Positions 13,111 through 24,652 are shown, numbered from the stretch's first letter. The stretch is 64,000 nucleotides of DNA from Caprella mutica (GCA_947561585.1 CANNZV010001107.1:1-64000); one strand, 5' to 3'. Notes: generated by a model not told the origin, from the letters alone. Made by a program: numbers and translations.

Positions 13111-13176
13111 CAGACAGGTTTCAAACTGCTTCTACCATCATCATCATACACTAACAGTCTAGATTACCATCACCAG
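13102..13176 (+). other. Candidate alternative 75-nt intron removing the flotillin stop
   Basis: The donor AAG|GTGGGC follows the last Lys codon of flotillin. A CTAAC branch-point-like word is at 13151-13155. The acceptor CATCACCAG ends at 13176. Removal joins Lys-422 in phase 0 to codon CAC at 13177, giving one open frame to 14832. The donor is only fair (no A at +4) and the polypyrimidine tract is weak, so this may be an alternative event. Confidence 0.4.
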
Positions 13177-14835
13177 CACTCCATTCACAGTCTTGCCTTG
13201 CGTCCTTATCGATGTCGTGAGAATGTTGATAGTAGTGTAGGGGAGTCTGAAGAACCATTGGTCTCTTTCGGAAGCAATGGCGGTGGTGAAGGGTTGGCTT
13301 ACGATCTAATACTAGGCAAAGAGGATCTCGCTAGATCTAACTTGACGTTTGGTGGTAGGTGGGCGCGTGATGCTAGTGAAGAAGGCTCTTGGAATGGTAA
13401 ATTTAGTAGTACAGTCACTGGACCAGATAGAAGCGGTTTGAATTTAGGATTAAGATCGAACATTTTAACAGATATTAAACAATTTAGTTCAGGTGGCAGA
13501 GTGGGAGACACGAGGGCGATAGGTAACGGATTTTGGCTGCATAGCTCTAAGCAGAAGATAGAGGAAGAAGGATCTAATGTTGAGCAAAGTAGTCAGGCCG
13601 CTAAGAGATCTGCCGTGAGTCTTGAAAAGACTGGTGTTGTTATCTTGAAGAAATCAGGAGTAGGAATTGGGCCTAAGTATGGCGGAGCACCTCAACCTTT
13701 GCCCCGTTCTACAGCCAGTCCAAAGAAAATCCCTGAAGAGAGAGTTGTGAGCAAAAGAATGACTGCCAGTTCAGAGGTGAAACAGTTCTCTTCCATTAAA
13801 ACCATCAATAAAGATCAGTTAATTGGCATCAGAAAGGCTGATGAAGTTAGTCCAATGAAAACTAGTGCCGATGAGGATATTTTGGAAGGGATGGGAGAAG
13901 ATAAAGGAGGTCTAACAATAAAAGAAGCAAGACAAGTAAAGAAGTCTGTAGATAAAGGAGATGAGAAGAAAATTGCAGATGCCCAAGCTAGAGTTGTGAG
14001 ACTCAGTGATATTTTGATGGAAAGGAATAAAGAGAAGATAGTAGAAAGCTGGGTAGCTCATACTGTTCAGTTTGCTGGGTCTGGTTCTGACGTCCCGAGA
14101 GCTGAATCCACAGCTAGAACTGTTAGTGGGAAAACAGGAAGTCCCTCGACAAGTTCGAAACCTTTAGATTTAGTTGGAAAGGAAATGGAGGCTATGTTGA
14201 AACAAGCGGAATTAGAGAAAAATCTCATTATGTCCACCATTTCCCCTGACGGTAAAAAAAACAATGACAAGAGTAGTGAGTCTAGTAGCGTCGTTACTGT
14301 GGTACAGAAGAAGGCTGTCAAAAAGACTTCAGGATACAGCAAACTAGTAGCTTCTAGGGACACTAGTTCATCAAGTGATCGCAGTGATTCTGAGGTTAAG
14401 ACAGAATCCTCTTCTACAACCAGTCGCACTAGCTCTTCTGAGGCTGGCAGACTATTTGATACGGACCCTGAGGCTGCCAAACGAAGAGCCCAGCTGAAAA
14501 GCCAAATGAAATTAGATTTGAGCAAGAAACACCAGCGCAAGTCAGTGAAGGAGAAACATGAATCAGAGTTGGTGGAGGTAGCGAGAGAAGTTGGAGGTAA
14601 AGATGGTGGAAGTGTTAAAGGTGCTTCGACTTCTTCATTACAAAGATCGAGAGAATCTTCTAGAGTGTCAGATGAACCAAAGGAGCGAAAGAAAGGTTCT
14701 TCGACTGCTATATCTTCAGGACGTGGTTCGTCTGAGAGAAGTTCGTCAGAGAGCAGTAGAGATTCGGGGGGAGTGAGACCTAAAAGCAGAACAAGTGACA
14801 GATCGTCCAAACAGAAGCAGCCTCGGTGGAAATGA
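13111..14835 (+). CDS. Long in-frame open extension after the flotillin-1 stop (Ser/Lys/Glu-rich)
   Basis: Directly after the flotillin TGA (13108-13110) the same frame stays open for 574 codons, ending at TGA 14833-14835. The first in-frame ATG is only at 13759, about 216 codons in, so a free-standing gene starting at ATG would leave a long unexplained open stretch upstream. The sequence is rich in Ser, Lys, Glu, Arg and Gly with Ser tracts (for example SSSSDRSDSE, SSSESSRDSGG). It contains basic/helical patches (AAKRRAQLKSQMKLDLSKKH), ends KQKQPRWK, and looks intrinsically disordered. No known domain was recognised. It may be reached by splicing out 13102-13176 (predicted 974-aa isoform) or by readthrough of TGA-C (predicted 999 aa). 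Alternatively it is an exon of another gene joined by an acceptor I have not identified. The 247-codon antisense frame is a shadow. Confidence 0.55.
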   Translation, partial: QTGFKLLLPSSSYTNSLDYHHQHSIHSLALRPYRCRENVDSSVGESEEPLVSFGSNGGGEGLAYDLILGKEDLARSNLTFGGRWARDASEEGSWNGKFSSTVTGPDRSGLNLGLRSNILTDIKQFSSGGRVGDTRAIGNGFWLHSSKQKIEEEGSNVEQSSQAAKRSAVSLEKTGVVILKKSGVGIGPKYGGAPQPLPRSTASPKKIPEERVVSKRMTASSEVKQFSSIKTINKDQLIGIRKADEVSPMKTSADEDILEGMGEDKGGLTIKEARQVKKSVDKGDEKKIADAQARVVRLSDILMERNKEKIVESWVAHTVQFAGSGSDVPRAESTARTVSGKTGSPSTSSKPLDLVGKEMEAMLKQAELEKNLIMSTISPDGKKNNDKSSESSSVVTVVQKKAVKKTSGYSKLVASRDTSSSSDRSDSEVKTESSSTTSRTSSSEAGRLFDTDPEAAKRRAQLKSQMKLDLSKKHQRKSVKEKHESELVEVAREVGGKDGGSVKGASTSSLQRSRESSRVSDEPKERKKGSSTAISSGRGSSERSSSESSRDSGGVRPKSRTSDRSSKQKQPRWK

Positions 14836-16088
14836 CATCAGTTAGCGCTTATCGAGAGTTGTTAGTTATTACAAAGAGCTATAATAGACTGTAACGATTG
14901 GTGCAAGTATTTAAAGTGACTATTTGGGAACAACTTTCTATCATTTTTGCTCAATAAGTGAGGTATGTAAGTCTGTTGATTGTTTAGAAACAATATTTTT
15001 CTACCAGCTTCTAAATATATATGCGACTTAATGATTTACAAATTATATTGGGTGTAAATTTTTGAACCAGTAAGGAAGAAAGTCAAGAAACTTTTGTCTC
15101 CATATTCTAGTGTAGCTTGTACTGTTTCACCAGTAATTCTTTACTTCTAGGTGACTACTATTTCTCTCAGATGAAGTTCTGTGTAAAGAAGTTGGTCTTG
15201 GTTTGAACTTTTACAGTGTTCGGAATATCCTGGTGCTTTTGAAGTCATTTCTTTATTTCCATCCCTCATACTCATCATCCTGCATCCTTAGATGTCCGTA
15301 CCTGAGCGAATTTAGAGTAGAAATTTAATGTAGACTTAAACTTTTTTTTGTGGCATGTTAGTTAGCTATGGTTACCAGATTAGAGTTTTTTTTAGATTTA
15401 GAATAGCGGTTAACTAGAGAATTTTCAAGAAGATGTTCAGGTTTTAGAGCACATTGTCAATCGACTTAAAAGTTTAAAATATCAGAATTGTCGAAGATGT
15501 TATTTGTACTGATATATAATATTTAAAGTATCAATAATCCTTCTGCTTCATAATCATCTCCTTCCATTACGATAAATCATTAAATTGTCACTTTTTATTA
15601 GCTAAATATATGCATGCATTTAATTTTATAGACTCCTCCCAACCCCGTCCATTCTGGAAGAATCAATCCATCCACTCCATATCAATAGTCATGATAATTA
15701 AGTATTTCTTTTGTTAATCGATTGACAAGAGGTGCGTAGCTGGTAGTTGTTACATTAGGTGTTTGTAGTTAGTTATTAGTCATTAGACTTGTTGCAGGGA
15801 AGTTAGTAACATAAGCTATTTGAAATATTGAATATAATACGTAAAGTATCTTCGTTCTTCAAAGTTAGCTAAATACAGTACATTCTGAAGAACATCAACA
15901 CAGTGCCAAAAATATATACCCTGTCACTTTCGAATATTTAAAATATAACTAATGAACAAAATGTTACTGGCAGAATGTGTTGTACTTCCAATTATTTAGA
16001 AGGTACTGGTAGAGTAGTTTATTAATTTGAAAAACATATATTCTCATTCTACTGTTTTGTATTTAATGTTTCTTTTTGCATTTTGCAG
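14836..16088. other. Non-coding stretch, probable 3' UTR or intron
   Basis: AT-rich, no ORF with coding character and no repeat recognised. It lies between the long open extension and a possible terminal exon, so it may be 3' UTR or an intron. Confidence 0.4.
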
Positions 16089-16209
16089 CCCGTACGAGCC
16101 ATCTAATTTCTTCTACGTCAATCCTGTAAATCTCAGCACGACCCTTGGATTTCGATCAGTTTACGATTTAGCTACTAAGAACGAGCATTCAAACTTCGTG
16201 ATGACATAG
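16089..16209 (+). CDS. Possible alternative terminal exon
   Basis: A good acceptor (tttctttttgcattttgcag) precedes an open stretch coding ...YEPSNFFYVNPVNLSTTLG... to TAG at 16207-16209. It has higher GC and balanced composition, unlike the surrounding DNA, and AATAAA follows at 16294-16299. It needs two bases from an upstream exon, and no phase-2 donor was found near the end of the long extension, so its parent transcript is unknown. It could also be a remnant. Confidence 0.25.
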
Positions 16210-16293
16210 TCCATCTACTTCACTCTATTCAGTAAAATAATGCGTTTCTTAAAAGCATTCATAGGTGTTGGGGTAATTTTTTATTCTATTTGT

Positions 16294-16299
16294 AATAAA
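16294..16299 (+). terminator. Poly(A) signal AATAAA
   Basis: A canonical hexamer 85 nt after the TAG of the possible terminal exon. This makes it a plausible 3' end for the flotillin-region transcription unit, though single hexamers are common by chance in AT-rich DNA. Confidence 0.3.
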
Positions 16300-19200
16300 C
16301 TATGTCACTTTCTGAATTTTGAATGAACGTGTTGCTAGTTTTTGTATCTGTGTTAATTTTTAGTGATTGAAATGATGGTAAGACTAATGAGCGATATTAT
16401 AAAATAGTAAATTTATGAGTTCATAGACTTGGTGTCTGAAACTTTCAATATTTCCATGACAAGTAAATGAAAAATATTTTCATACTTCTATTAAAAATCA
16501 ATTCTAATTAAATATCACCACGAGAATCCGGTGGTTGGAAATAATTTTTTAATCAAATGGAGCCTTACAATTTTGGTTGATTTAAAATGAATATATCACG
16601 CTCCTTTCTTATATCAAAAGACAAATAATATTGTATACATAAATGAAACTATTCTCAAGTAAATAAACTGATGAGAAATTCAATGAAATTAGTTATAGAC
16701 TACAAATGTTTGAGTTTCCATCTATAGCAGAAAAAGACTTCTTACAGTACTAATTAGAGGTGAAAATTAATTAGGAGGAGGCATGCCTATTGGTAGACTG
16801 ATGTTGTTAGTTGAATCATAGTTATTTTCTTTTTACAATTTTAGCATGAATGTTTAGTTGTTATTTTAATGTTAATTTGATAGATTAGCAGTAGTTTGAC
16901 GACATGAGTCTCAGATTATATTAGTTTTCAAAGTTACAGTATGTCATTGCTCCCATATTCATTTAATGTTAATTATAGTCTAGTTATTATTTTGTTCATA
17001 CTTAACTATTTTTTAATTGTCTTGTTACTTATTTTGCCAGAAATTATTTCATTTTTATGTTAAATCGCACTTTTTCCCGCTGCATGTTCGAGCTGTACTG
17101 AAACACTGCCGATTGTAATATTTTACCTATTACATGCCAATAGATTTTGCCTTTAATTCCACCTAAGTCCTTTATCCTCTGCAGAAGATTACCATCTTCA
17201 CCTCTCAGTATTAATGCATTCTTAATCATCGCTTTTACTCAGTTGCTTCAATTTTCAGGTTAAAGATTTTTGTCTACTCACTAGCTCGGGTTGCCGACTT
17301 CTAATGTGTCTATTATTTCTAGATTTAGTAGATTGATTCTATTTAGCGATGCAGTACCTCATGTCCAGAAATATTCTCCAAATCAAGATCCTATTTTTGG
17401 TCCCTCCATTCTTTCGTTCTCTTCATATTGCATCTTTGAAAAAAGTGTCCTTAGGTCTGGCCTTGTGGCATTGGACCTTAGTTAGGTAATTTGTATATCC
17501 GTGTAGCCCTTTCCTCTGTCATAGTCTTGCACATCTAACCTTAAAATAACTCAATTGAGATGGTCTCAGTGTTTTGATATACCGGGCATTATGATAGATA
17601 CAGGCAAAATGAAAATGAAAATTTTTCCAGTCTTCTAATATGCAATTTTCTTAAATTCATTCTCTATTTTTTCACGATTAATTGCATGCATTCATCTGAA
17701 TTGAACTTTAAGTTCTTTTTAGATGATTTGTGGCTTTCTACGTTTCACATTTATAGTATGTATTGTGTGTGTATATTATATTGTATAAGATGTATGTACT
17801 CCTGTTTTAGACTTTATACTTATTGTTATTAAAATCAAACTTTATTTGAAGATGATATCTTGAACAAAAAGAGAAATATGAACCAAATATTTAATTGAAA
17901 TTTCAGTGTTAATGCTGCAATTACTTACAATTCGTATATTTTTGATGTAATTAGTAAAAAAAATGGAAATGAAATGTCATTAAAATTGTAGATACATTCA
18001 TTGTCGGTTATTTCTCTCATTAGATCTCATATTAACATCACGATTTCTCTCCTGCCAACTGTAAGCTTATTGCATGAACTTCAACTTATAAACTTGTGCA
18101 TTTATAATAAATATGTATTTATAATATGTATTGTATAAATATATATGCATGCAATTACTAAATCTATATTGGCTATCTGAATATATTAATGTATCTGATA
18201 GCTATTGAAATATAATCAATTGAGATTCATAGAAATGATTATCAACACTTTGAATGATATATTTACCTAACATTTCCACGTTTTCACCAAGAGATTCTGA
18301 TTCATTTAACCAGTCAAGTACTTTCTATCGAAACCTGATGAATGATGGAAATGTTTGATAGGTATTTCTGCATTTTATTCAACTAACTATTCGTGTATAA
18401 GTTAACAAACAGGAACACGATAATAAATATAACTAGCTAACTTCATCTATCATTCCCCTGTCTACTAACAAATAATAACCTCTAATATTACTAATCAGGC
18501 TTGAAACTGTCACTCATTTTAATGTTCAGTAAACTATGCGTGTTGGAAAAGTGGATTCATAATTTTCTTGGTCCTAACGAAATTTAGGTAGGTAGGTAAG
18601 TAGGTTAGTTTCTTCGATTAAAGTATTTATGGTATACTACTAGTTACATTGTGTTACAGCTAGTATTTCTTAGGAAATTAGATATAGACCTAGTTTAAAT
18701 TTCATTTACTATCTTACAATCTTTATCTACTTGGAAAGATTTTGATTATGAATGTTTTTTTTTTCATTTTACCATATTTATCATTTTTTTAACGCTACTT
18801 GCAGTTTTAGAGGATAGCGCTACGGTTATGCTCTTCAACTACAAGATTTTATGTTAAGTAGGCTAGTAGGGCTAATTTTACTATCACCTCTTACTTTTCC
18901 TCTTCGTGATTTCAATAACCTGTGCTTGTGTCCCTTTTCATCAGATTCCTTGGTGAGTGACTGCATTCATAGGGTAGCTTTTCTGCATTCACGAGTCTCT
19001 ACACCGACGGTTGTAGTCTAGTTAGGTAGGTTTATTTTGTTCATGGAGCCACTTTCCTTTCTGACTGGTTCTTCCAGTCCCTTGTATATAATTTCCTTTT
19101 GACGGCAGCAACATGACCGCTAACCTAACATTTTATATTTAAGGCTGCCTTCAATACAAGCGATCGATCGATAGTTGCGCTAACGGTGGAGCGCGATCGA

Positions 19201-19826
19201 TCTATTTGGCAGATCAGTCAAAAGAGCATGACATAAACTACCTAGGTACCTTACTACGCGAAAACTACTTTGGTAATTTACACATAGAACAAATACTTTT
19301 GGATGACAAATAACGATATATTTAACAGATCAGCTGCTCCAATTTTTCCGGTATCGAGCTAGCTAACCCTAATATGGTAAATACTAAATACTACCTAGGG
19401 AACAGTATTGTATTGTAATTAGGTACTGAGGAAATTACACTCTTCTTAAATTCCCAAATGAGTTATAGGTTCTAGGTACCTATTTAACTAACCTTTAAGA
19501 AATGTAGCAAGAGCCTAGCCAATACATATTAAATAAGCCTCTCACATTTTTAAAGTTTTCTTGAAATTCTTTATTTTGCGACAACTAGGTAGCCTAGATA
19601 GAACGTTGCCTCTAGTTAAGAGTCTAAAAATAACACAGAAACAGATTTAATATGTCACGATAGATGTGACATTGTTTTAGATACACAAGACAAAGATGTA
19701 GTAGGTAGTCAGGTAAATACGATGATACATAGTAACATAATATCAGGCTATCTATGAATCCTAGAATTGCGTTGTGCGAAGTGCTGTCGAACTAAACTAA
19801 CATTATGAAAGCACTGAGGTAAGTTT
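16300..19826. other. Intergenic AT-rich DNA, nothing recognised
   Basis: No ORF with homology, no RNA gene and no clear repeat family. A stretch of taggtaggtagg microsatellite occurs near 18587-18606, and gatcgatc-rich words near 19165-19205 may be the edge of a decayed element. Confidence 0.5.
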
Positions 19827-19918
19827 CTCAGTCACAGAACAACCACAGTACCACCACAGTACATAGAATAGAATATTCTCTGTAATGTGGTACCACTCTG
19901 TACTGTGGAACAACTGAG
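19827..19918. repeat. 92-bp imperfect foldback
   Basis: The arms CTCAG...ACCACAGTACCACC...AATAGAATATT and their complement (tctgtaatgtggtaccac, tactgtggaacaactgag) pair about a central AATATT. Several gaps and mismatches are present. It is probably a very small inverted-repeat element; no TSD was identified. Confidence 0.45.
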
Positions 19919-20561
19919 CAAGGTTTGCATAAACTGTCAGTTAGGTTAACCACAGTTGGTTTTTTACTATGGGTTAACTACGTAGGTACCTAACTACGTG
20001 ATTGGTAGGTATTATATCTAATCATTCTAATGAGTTTCGATTGGTAGATTGAATGTTTGTTTTTATCTAGCTTTAGGACCATTTCTCTCGCTTTAGTGGC
20101 TCTTGCCGATAGCCGTGCCAGCCTGCCAGGATCCTGAAAAATTAAATGAGTTGGTATTTGGTCCCTAGACTCCCTGGACGGTTGGACCCTAACTAGTCCT
20201 CAAAGTCAGCTGATAAAACATTGCCCAAACTGCTTAAAAGCTCTCCAAGAAATAATCTGTTTTGCAAATAGGCCTATATTCTCATTGAAATATAGTTTGT
20301 TTGCACAGAAAATGTTAGAGATGTCCCATATTCTCATACTGCAGAGTTGCAGACTGTTGCAGTGTTGCTGAAGAGTGACTGAGTGACAACCATCCAAGCG
20401 GTAAGCAACTAGACTGTAGAATATGGAACATTTTTCCAAGACTCTGCGAGTCTCTGTGACAAATCTGCCAGGCCGGATGATACAGAGTATATCAGTTAAA
20501 GCCAATTACCTAATTGACTTAGATTTCAAATGTTAGTCAAAACAGTTACAAAACTCAGATA

Positions 20562-20705
20562 CCAGACTGCAGGAACTGGTTAAGTGTTCTTCGAGAAATC
20601 CTCTATTTTGGCTTCTGTTCTCGGTAAAATACATGTAAATATAGTAAGAAATTAAGGATTGTTTGCACAGAAAATGTTAAAAATGTCCCATATTCTGCAA
20701 ACTGG
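20562..20705. mobile_element. MITE family 4, second copy
   Basis: It starts CCAGACTGCAGGAACTGGTT and ends cccatattctgcaaactgg. Its order and sequence match 2253-2405 throughout (gttctt.gagaaatc, ttggcttctgttctc, taaaatacatgtaaatata, cacagaaaatgtt). The flanks have decayed, so no TSD can be claimed. Confidence 0.65.
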
Positions 20706-20769
20706 CTCTGAGCCTCTGATAGCTACCTATGTCCCAGACTCTGGCAGGCTGTATTTCATGGTATATTCT

Positions 20770-21030
20770 CAGTCTGCAGAATGCGTCTCTTCTCCCGCAG
20801 AGCTTTTAATTTGAGAGACCGTTACTCTCTGACTCTCAGTAGCAGATTCAGAATCTCCCACAGCTAAATTGGTAACTGGTAACATAGGAATTAATTCAAA
20901 ATCTCCCGCAGCTAAATTAATAGTAACAAGAATTAATTCAAGATCTCCCACAGAGATCTCTAATTTCTAAAATTCAATCAAAAACTCCCGCAGAGAGTCT
21001 TGGAAAAATGTTCCATATTCTGCAGACTGG
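20770..21030. mobile_element. MITE family 2 (CAGTCTGCAGAAT ends), nested
   Basis: The ends are CAGTCTGCAGAATG and CATATTCTGCAGACTGG. Internal tcccgcagag/ctctgcggga words and the attaatttagctgcgggaga relatives are shared, in the other orientation, with 41171-41430. It is inserted in the family-1 copy: ggtatattc occurs on both sides, although an extra gtg sits at the right junction, so the duplication is imperfect. Confidence 0.7.
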
Positions 21031-21083
21031 GTGGGTATATTCCACCATTTTTTTTCCTTTGAAAATAATATTCTGCCAACGTC

Positions 21084-21356
21084 CATGTTTCAAAGTATGG
21101 ACAAAGTCGCCAGTATATTGGCGACTTTTGAAGGGTTAAATAAGTTGGAAAACCTCTAAATAACAAGTAAATCACTCCTAAAATAGTCTCAAGAGATACA
21201 CATGCATCAGGCATGAAGCCAAAGATGGTTCCTAGTGTAAAATCTTCACTAAGAAGCCAAATTTGTCCTTTAAACTTTAATGTATCTTAAATGTTGCGAC
21301 CTGGATCCATTTTCTCATTAAACTGGCGACTATCCTGCCACACTTTAAAATATGGG
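21084..21356. mobile_element. MITE family 3 (CATRTTTYAAAGTRTGG ends), nested
   Basis: The left end catgtttcaaagtatggac...gtcgccag is an imperfect complement of the right end ctggcgac...ccacactttaaaatatgg, with TIRs of about 30 bp. The flanks CCAACGTC (21076-21083) and CCAACGTT (21357-21364) are an 8-bp duplication with one change. It interrupts the family-1 copy. Confidence 0.7.
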
Positions 21357-21837
21357 CCAACGTTGGAGGATTTTTAGCTATTTATTCTTATGTTACGATG
21401 TTACAATAAATATATGAATGATTAATTGAGTAAATGATGGTGAATCAGCCAAATTACTGGCAATTGTTAGTGGATTTTTTCAACTTTTTGAAAAAGTCAG
21501 TGGGATTTTGTGCACCAAATACAGACTGGGATATGTCTAAGTCTGATTGGTTGGCTAAATTTTTTAATTTAATTCCTATGTTCCCATGTTAGTTTTGGCT
21601 TGAAATCATCCAAATATGAGCAAATTGGCTTACAATTTTCCAGCCTCTAAAACATGACAAATTTGAGCCTAATTTTAGAAATTTTATATCTCTGGACTCT
21701 GATGGGGATTTATATCTAATTCCTATGTAACCATTAATTTAGCAATTAGCTGCACTGCTGCAGGAGATTTTGAATTAATTCCTATGTAACCATTAATTTA
21801 GCTTTAGGAGATTCTGAATCTGCTACTGAGAGTCAGA

Positions 21838-22297
21838 CCAGTTTGCAAAGTGCCAGGTAATGAAGCATGTCCAAACTCGCCATTTTAATGGCGAGTTAAT
21901 AATATTGCTATTTTGAGCCCTTCAATTGCAAATCGCGAGAAATATCTATTCTACTCCTACGCTACAATGCTATTATTTTGGAGAGAATTTATGATAATTT
22001 GATCATTTTTTAAAGTAATTTGGTGATTTTTGGAGAGACAAATGGAGAGCTTATGATCCGTACTATTTTAGTTGGGGTCAAAGTGTGGCAATTCTGTCTC
22101 CAAGATTTTATTTTGAGGACAATTTGTCTCCAAATATTTTCAAATCTGTCTCCAAAATGACCAGAATTCTGCAAAATGTCTCTAATAATTAATAAATACA
22201 TGTAAACATAGGAATTAATTAGGAAAGGAAAGATATATTTTCCCTCCAAATATGTCTCCAAAGATCTTTGGTGACATGGATGTTTTTTGCAGACTGG
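21838..22297. mobile_element. 460-bp MITE family, with exact 8-bp TSD
   Basis: The ends are CCAGTTTGCAAAG and TTTTTTGCAGACTGG. The exact duplication GAGTCAGA lies at 21830-21837 and 22298-22305. The body holds ccattttaatggcgag, gagcccttcaattgcaaat and repeated tctccaaaat/ttggagag words, seen again at 2500-2710, 24660-25450 and 41431-41700. It is inserted in an older family-2-like sequence (attctgaatctgctactgag left, gagtaactgtctctc right). Confidence 0.8.
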
Positions 22298-22319
22298 GAG
22301 TCAGAGAGTAACTGTCTCT

Positions 22320-24652
22320 CAAATTAAAATTCTCTAATTTAGAAGCGTTTATTCTGGAAGTTAGTGGCACTGTATGGCCATTTGATGAGCTTGAAAATCT
22401 TGATGGGAAGGTGAGATACTTTACTGATACTCTCAATGAAATTTATTGTAAGCACGCACTGTCCAGTGAAAGTAAAATATTTATCTCAAAAGAGGATTAA
22501 TAAACCTTGGCTAACTAATGAAATCCTAGCACTGGTTAAACAGAAATCTAAATATTTCAAAATGTATAGGCAGAGGTTAATCTCAAAAGAACTGAATAAT
22601 AGTTATAAAAATGAACTGAATTCTAAAATAAAACAAGCTAAACTAAATTTTTATCATGACTATTTCCTAAATTACAAATCTGATGTACAGAAGTATTGGA
22701 CCGGTATGAAGTCACTGATTGGTAGAGGAAATTATAACAAAACGAATATTGATAAAATTAATATTAACAATAATATTGAAACTGATCATGAAAATATTGC
22801 TAATGCATTTAACTTTTATCTTTCAACGGTCGCTCACAAGTTACATGATGAGCTACCTCCCCCGGATGACATTCCAGTCACTTCCTTGATCATTCCTCTT
22901 GTAAATTCTATTTACTTAGATCCTGTGTCTGTAGCTGAGTGTGAAGGTACCATTTCCAAGCTTAAAAATTTGTCTTATGGAAGAAATTGTTTATCGGTTA
23001 GACTAATAAAGCGTATTGTTAATTATGTATCTCTTCCTATAGCTAGACTAATAAATGAATCCTTTAATAGCGGTGTATTTCTGGATATCTTGAAAATTGC
23101 TGTAAATACTCCCGTATTTAAGTCAGGTGATCCACTTGTCATGTCGAACTATAGACCTATTTCAGTACTCCCGTTACTCTCAAAATTTTTTGAGAAATGC
23201 ATGGCACACAGATTATCAAAATTCATGAATAAATATTCAATTTTATCAGCTGACCAGTTTGGTTTTCAGAAAAATAAATCTACTTCTGATGCAATATGCT
23301 CCTTGACTGATTATCTATACGAGGATCTTGATAATAAAAAACATTGTATTGCTCTTTTTTTGGATCTATCCAAGGCATATGATATGGTGGACCATAAAAT
23401 TTTGTTGGATAAATTACAATGCTGTGGAATTAGGGAAACGGCTTTGAACTGGTTTTCCAGTTACCTATCGAATAGAAATTGTGTTGTCAAGATTGGTAAT
23501 TCTATATCTGGTAGGTCTGTGATGAATGTTTCTATCCCCCAGGGATCGGTATTAGGATGTATTTTATTTTTGCTATATATTAACGACCTACCTAGAGTAT
23601 CCAATAAAGTCGAATCAATTCTGTTTGCGGATGACTCTACCCTGATTATGTCTGGGAGAAATTTTGAATTGTTGGTGGCGGAATTTAACACTGAACTAGA
23701 AAAAAACACAAAAATGGTTAATCAGAAACAAGTTAACTCTCAATACTAGCAAATCAGTCGTTATGGTTTTTTCTAATAGATCGCAAAATGTTGACTATCA
23801 TAAGAAAATTGAGATTGGACAAAATAGTTTGGCTTACTCGGCAGAAACCAAGTATTTAGGAGTCATCATTGATGTATCTTTATCCTTCAAAAGCCATATA
23901 AATTTTGTTTCTAAAAAAATATCTAAAAATGTAGGTATATTGTATAGATTGAGTGACTTTTTACCGGAAGATGTATTGAAGCGTCTTTACTATGCATTTA
24001 TATATCCTTATTTGACTTATTGTAACCTTCTATGGAGTAGTGCAGCTTCTCTTCACCTTAATAAATTATTATTGCTTCAGAAGAAGGTAGTTCGTATAAT
24101 TACGAGTAGTTCATTTTTGGAACACTCTGATCCTTTGTTTATACGCTTGGAAATCCTGAATGTTGGAGTTCTTCATAAGTACTTGGGCTGCCTCTATCTC
24201 TGCAAAAATAATAATAAATTTCATCTCGTAAATCATGAGCACAATACTAGAAATAGAAACCATTGCATTATCCCTAGTTTCCAAAGATTGTCTTCTTCGC
24301 AAAGATCTATTTCACATATTGTTCCACAGCTCTATAATAGCCTTCCATCCCACTTAAAAGAAATTAATAAAATAAATAGTTCTTCAAAACAACTCAAATC
24401 ATACCTGTTGAATGACTCCATTGTTCAGTAAATGTGCCTCATTGTTGTAATGTGTAGTATGATTGGTGATAGCAGTGCATTGAATTTGTAATTTGTTCTT
24501 AAACTTTTTACCTAAAAGACCAATTTTGTCTAATATAGGCTTGATTTTAATTTTGACATGTATTTGATTTTAATGTGTTGTTCATTAAGCCATTTGCATT
24601 ATATTATGTGTATATTTTCAAAAATTCATTTCAATAAAATTATCATTATCAA
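22320..24652 (+). pseudogene. CR1/L2-like LINE, 5'-truncated and frameshifted
   Basis: Reverse-transcriptase blocks are clear: SNYRPISVLP, then LFLDLSKAYDMVDH, PQGSVLG, and the catalytic FADD at 23623-23634. These are followed by the thumb/C-terminal region (KYLGVIID..., LYYAFIYPYLTYCNLLW) ending at TGA/TAA near 24431. Two frameshifts are visible: near 22455 (upstream fragment WPFDELENLDGKVRYF joins only after a frame change) and near 23710 in an A-rich run before WLIRNKLTLNTSKS. The apurinic-endonuclease part is missing. The 3' UTR ends in aattatcattatc, a short-repeat tail rather than poly(A), as in CR1/L2-type elements. The copy is dead as written. Confidence 0.85.

Larger units (their letters stand above)
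20745..21529. mobile_element. MITE family 1, third copy, split by two later insertions
   Basis: The left end, caggctgtatttcatggtatatt at about 20745, is separated from the body (attccaccattttttttcctttgaaaataatattctgcc at 21040). That in turn is separated from the right part (ggaggatttttagctatttattc to cagtgggattttgtgcaccaaatacagactgg, ending 21529). The two gaps are filled by the elements at 20770-21030 and 21084-21356. This gives a readable order of insertion. Confidence 0.75.

Noticed and set aside
14067..14810. 247-codon antisense ORF opposite the flotillin extension
   Set aside because: It mirrors Ser/Glu/Lys codons of the sense frame. The sense frame is longer, continuous with flotillin, and has sensible composition.
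13198..14835. Free-standing 545-aa gene starting at 13198
   Set aside because: The codon at 13198 is TTG, not ATG, and the frame is open upstream to the flotillin TGA, so this is not a real start.
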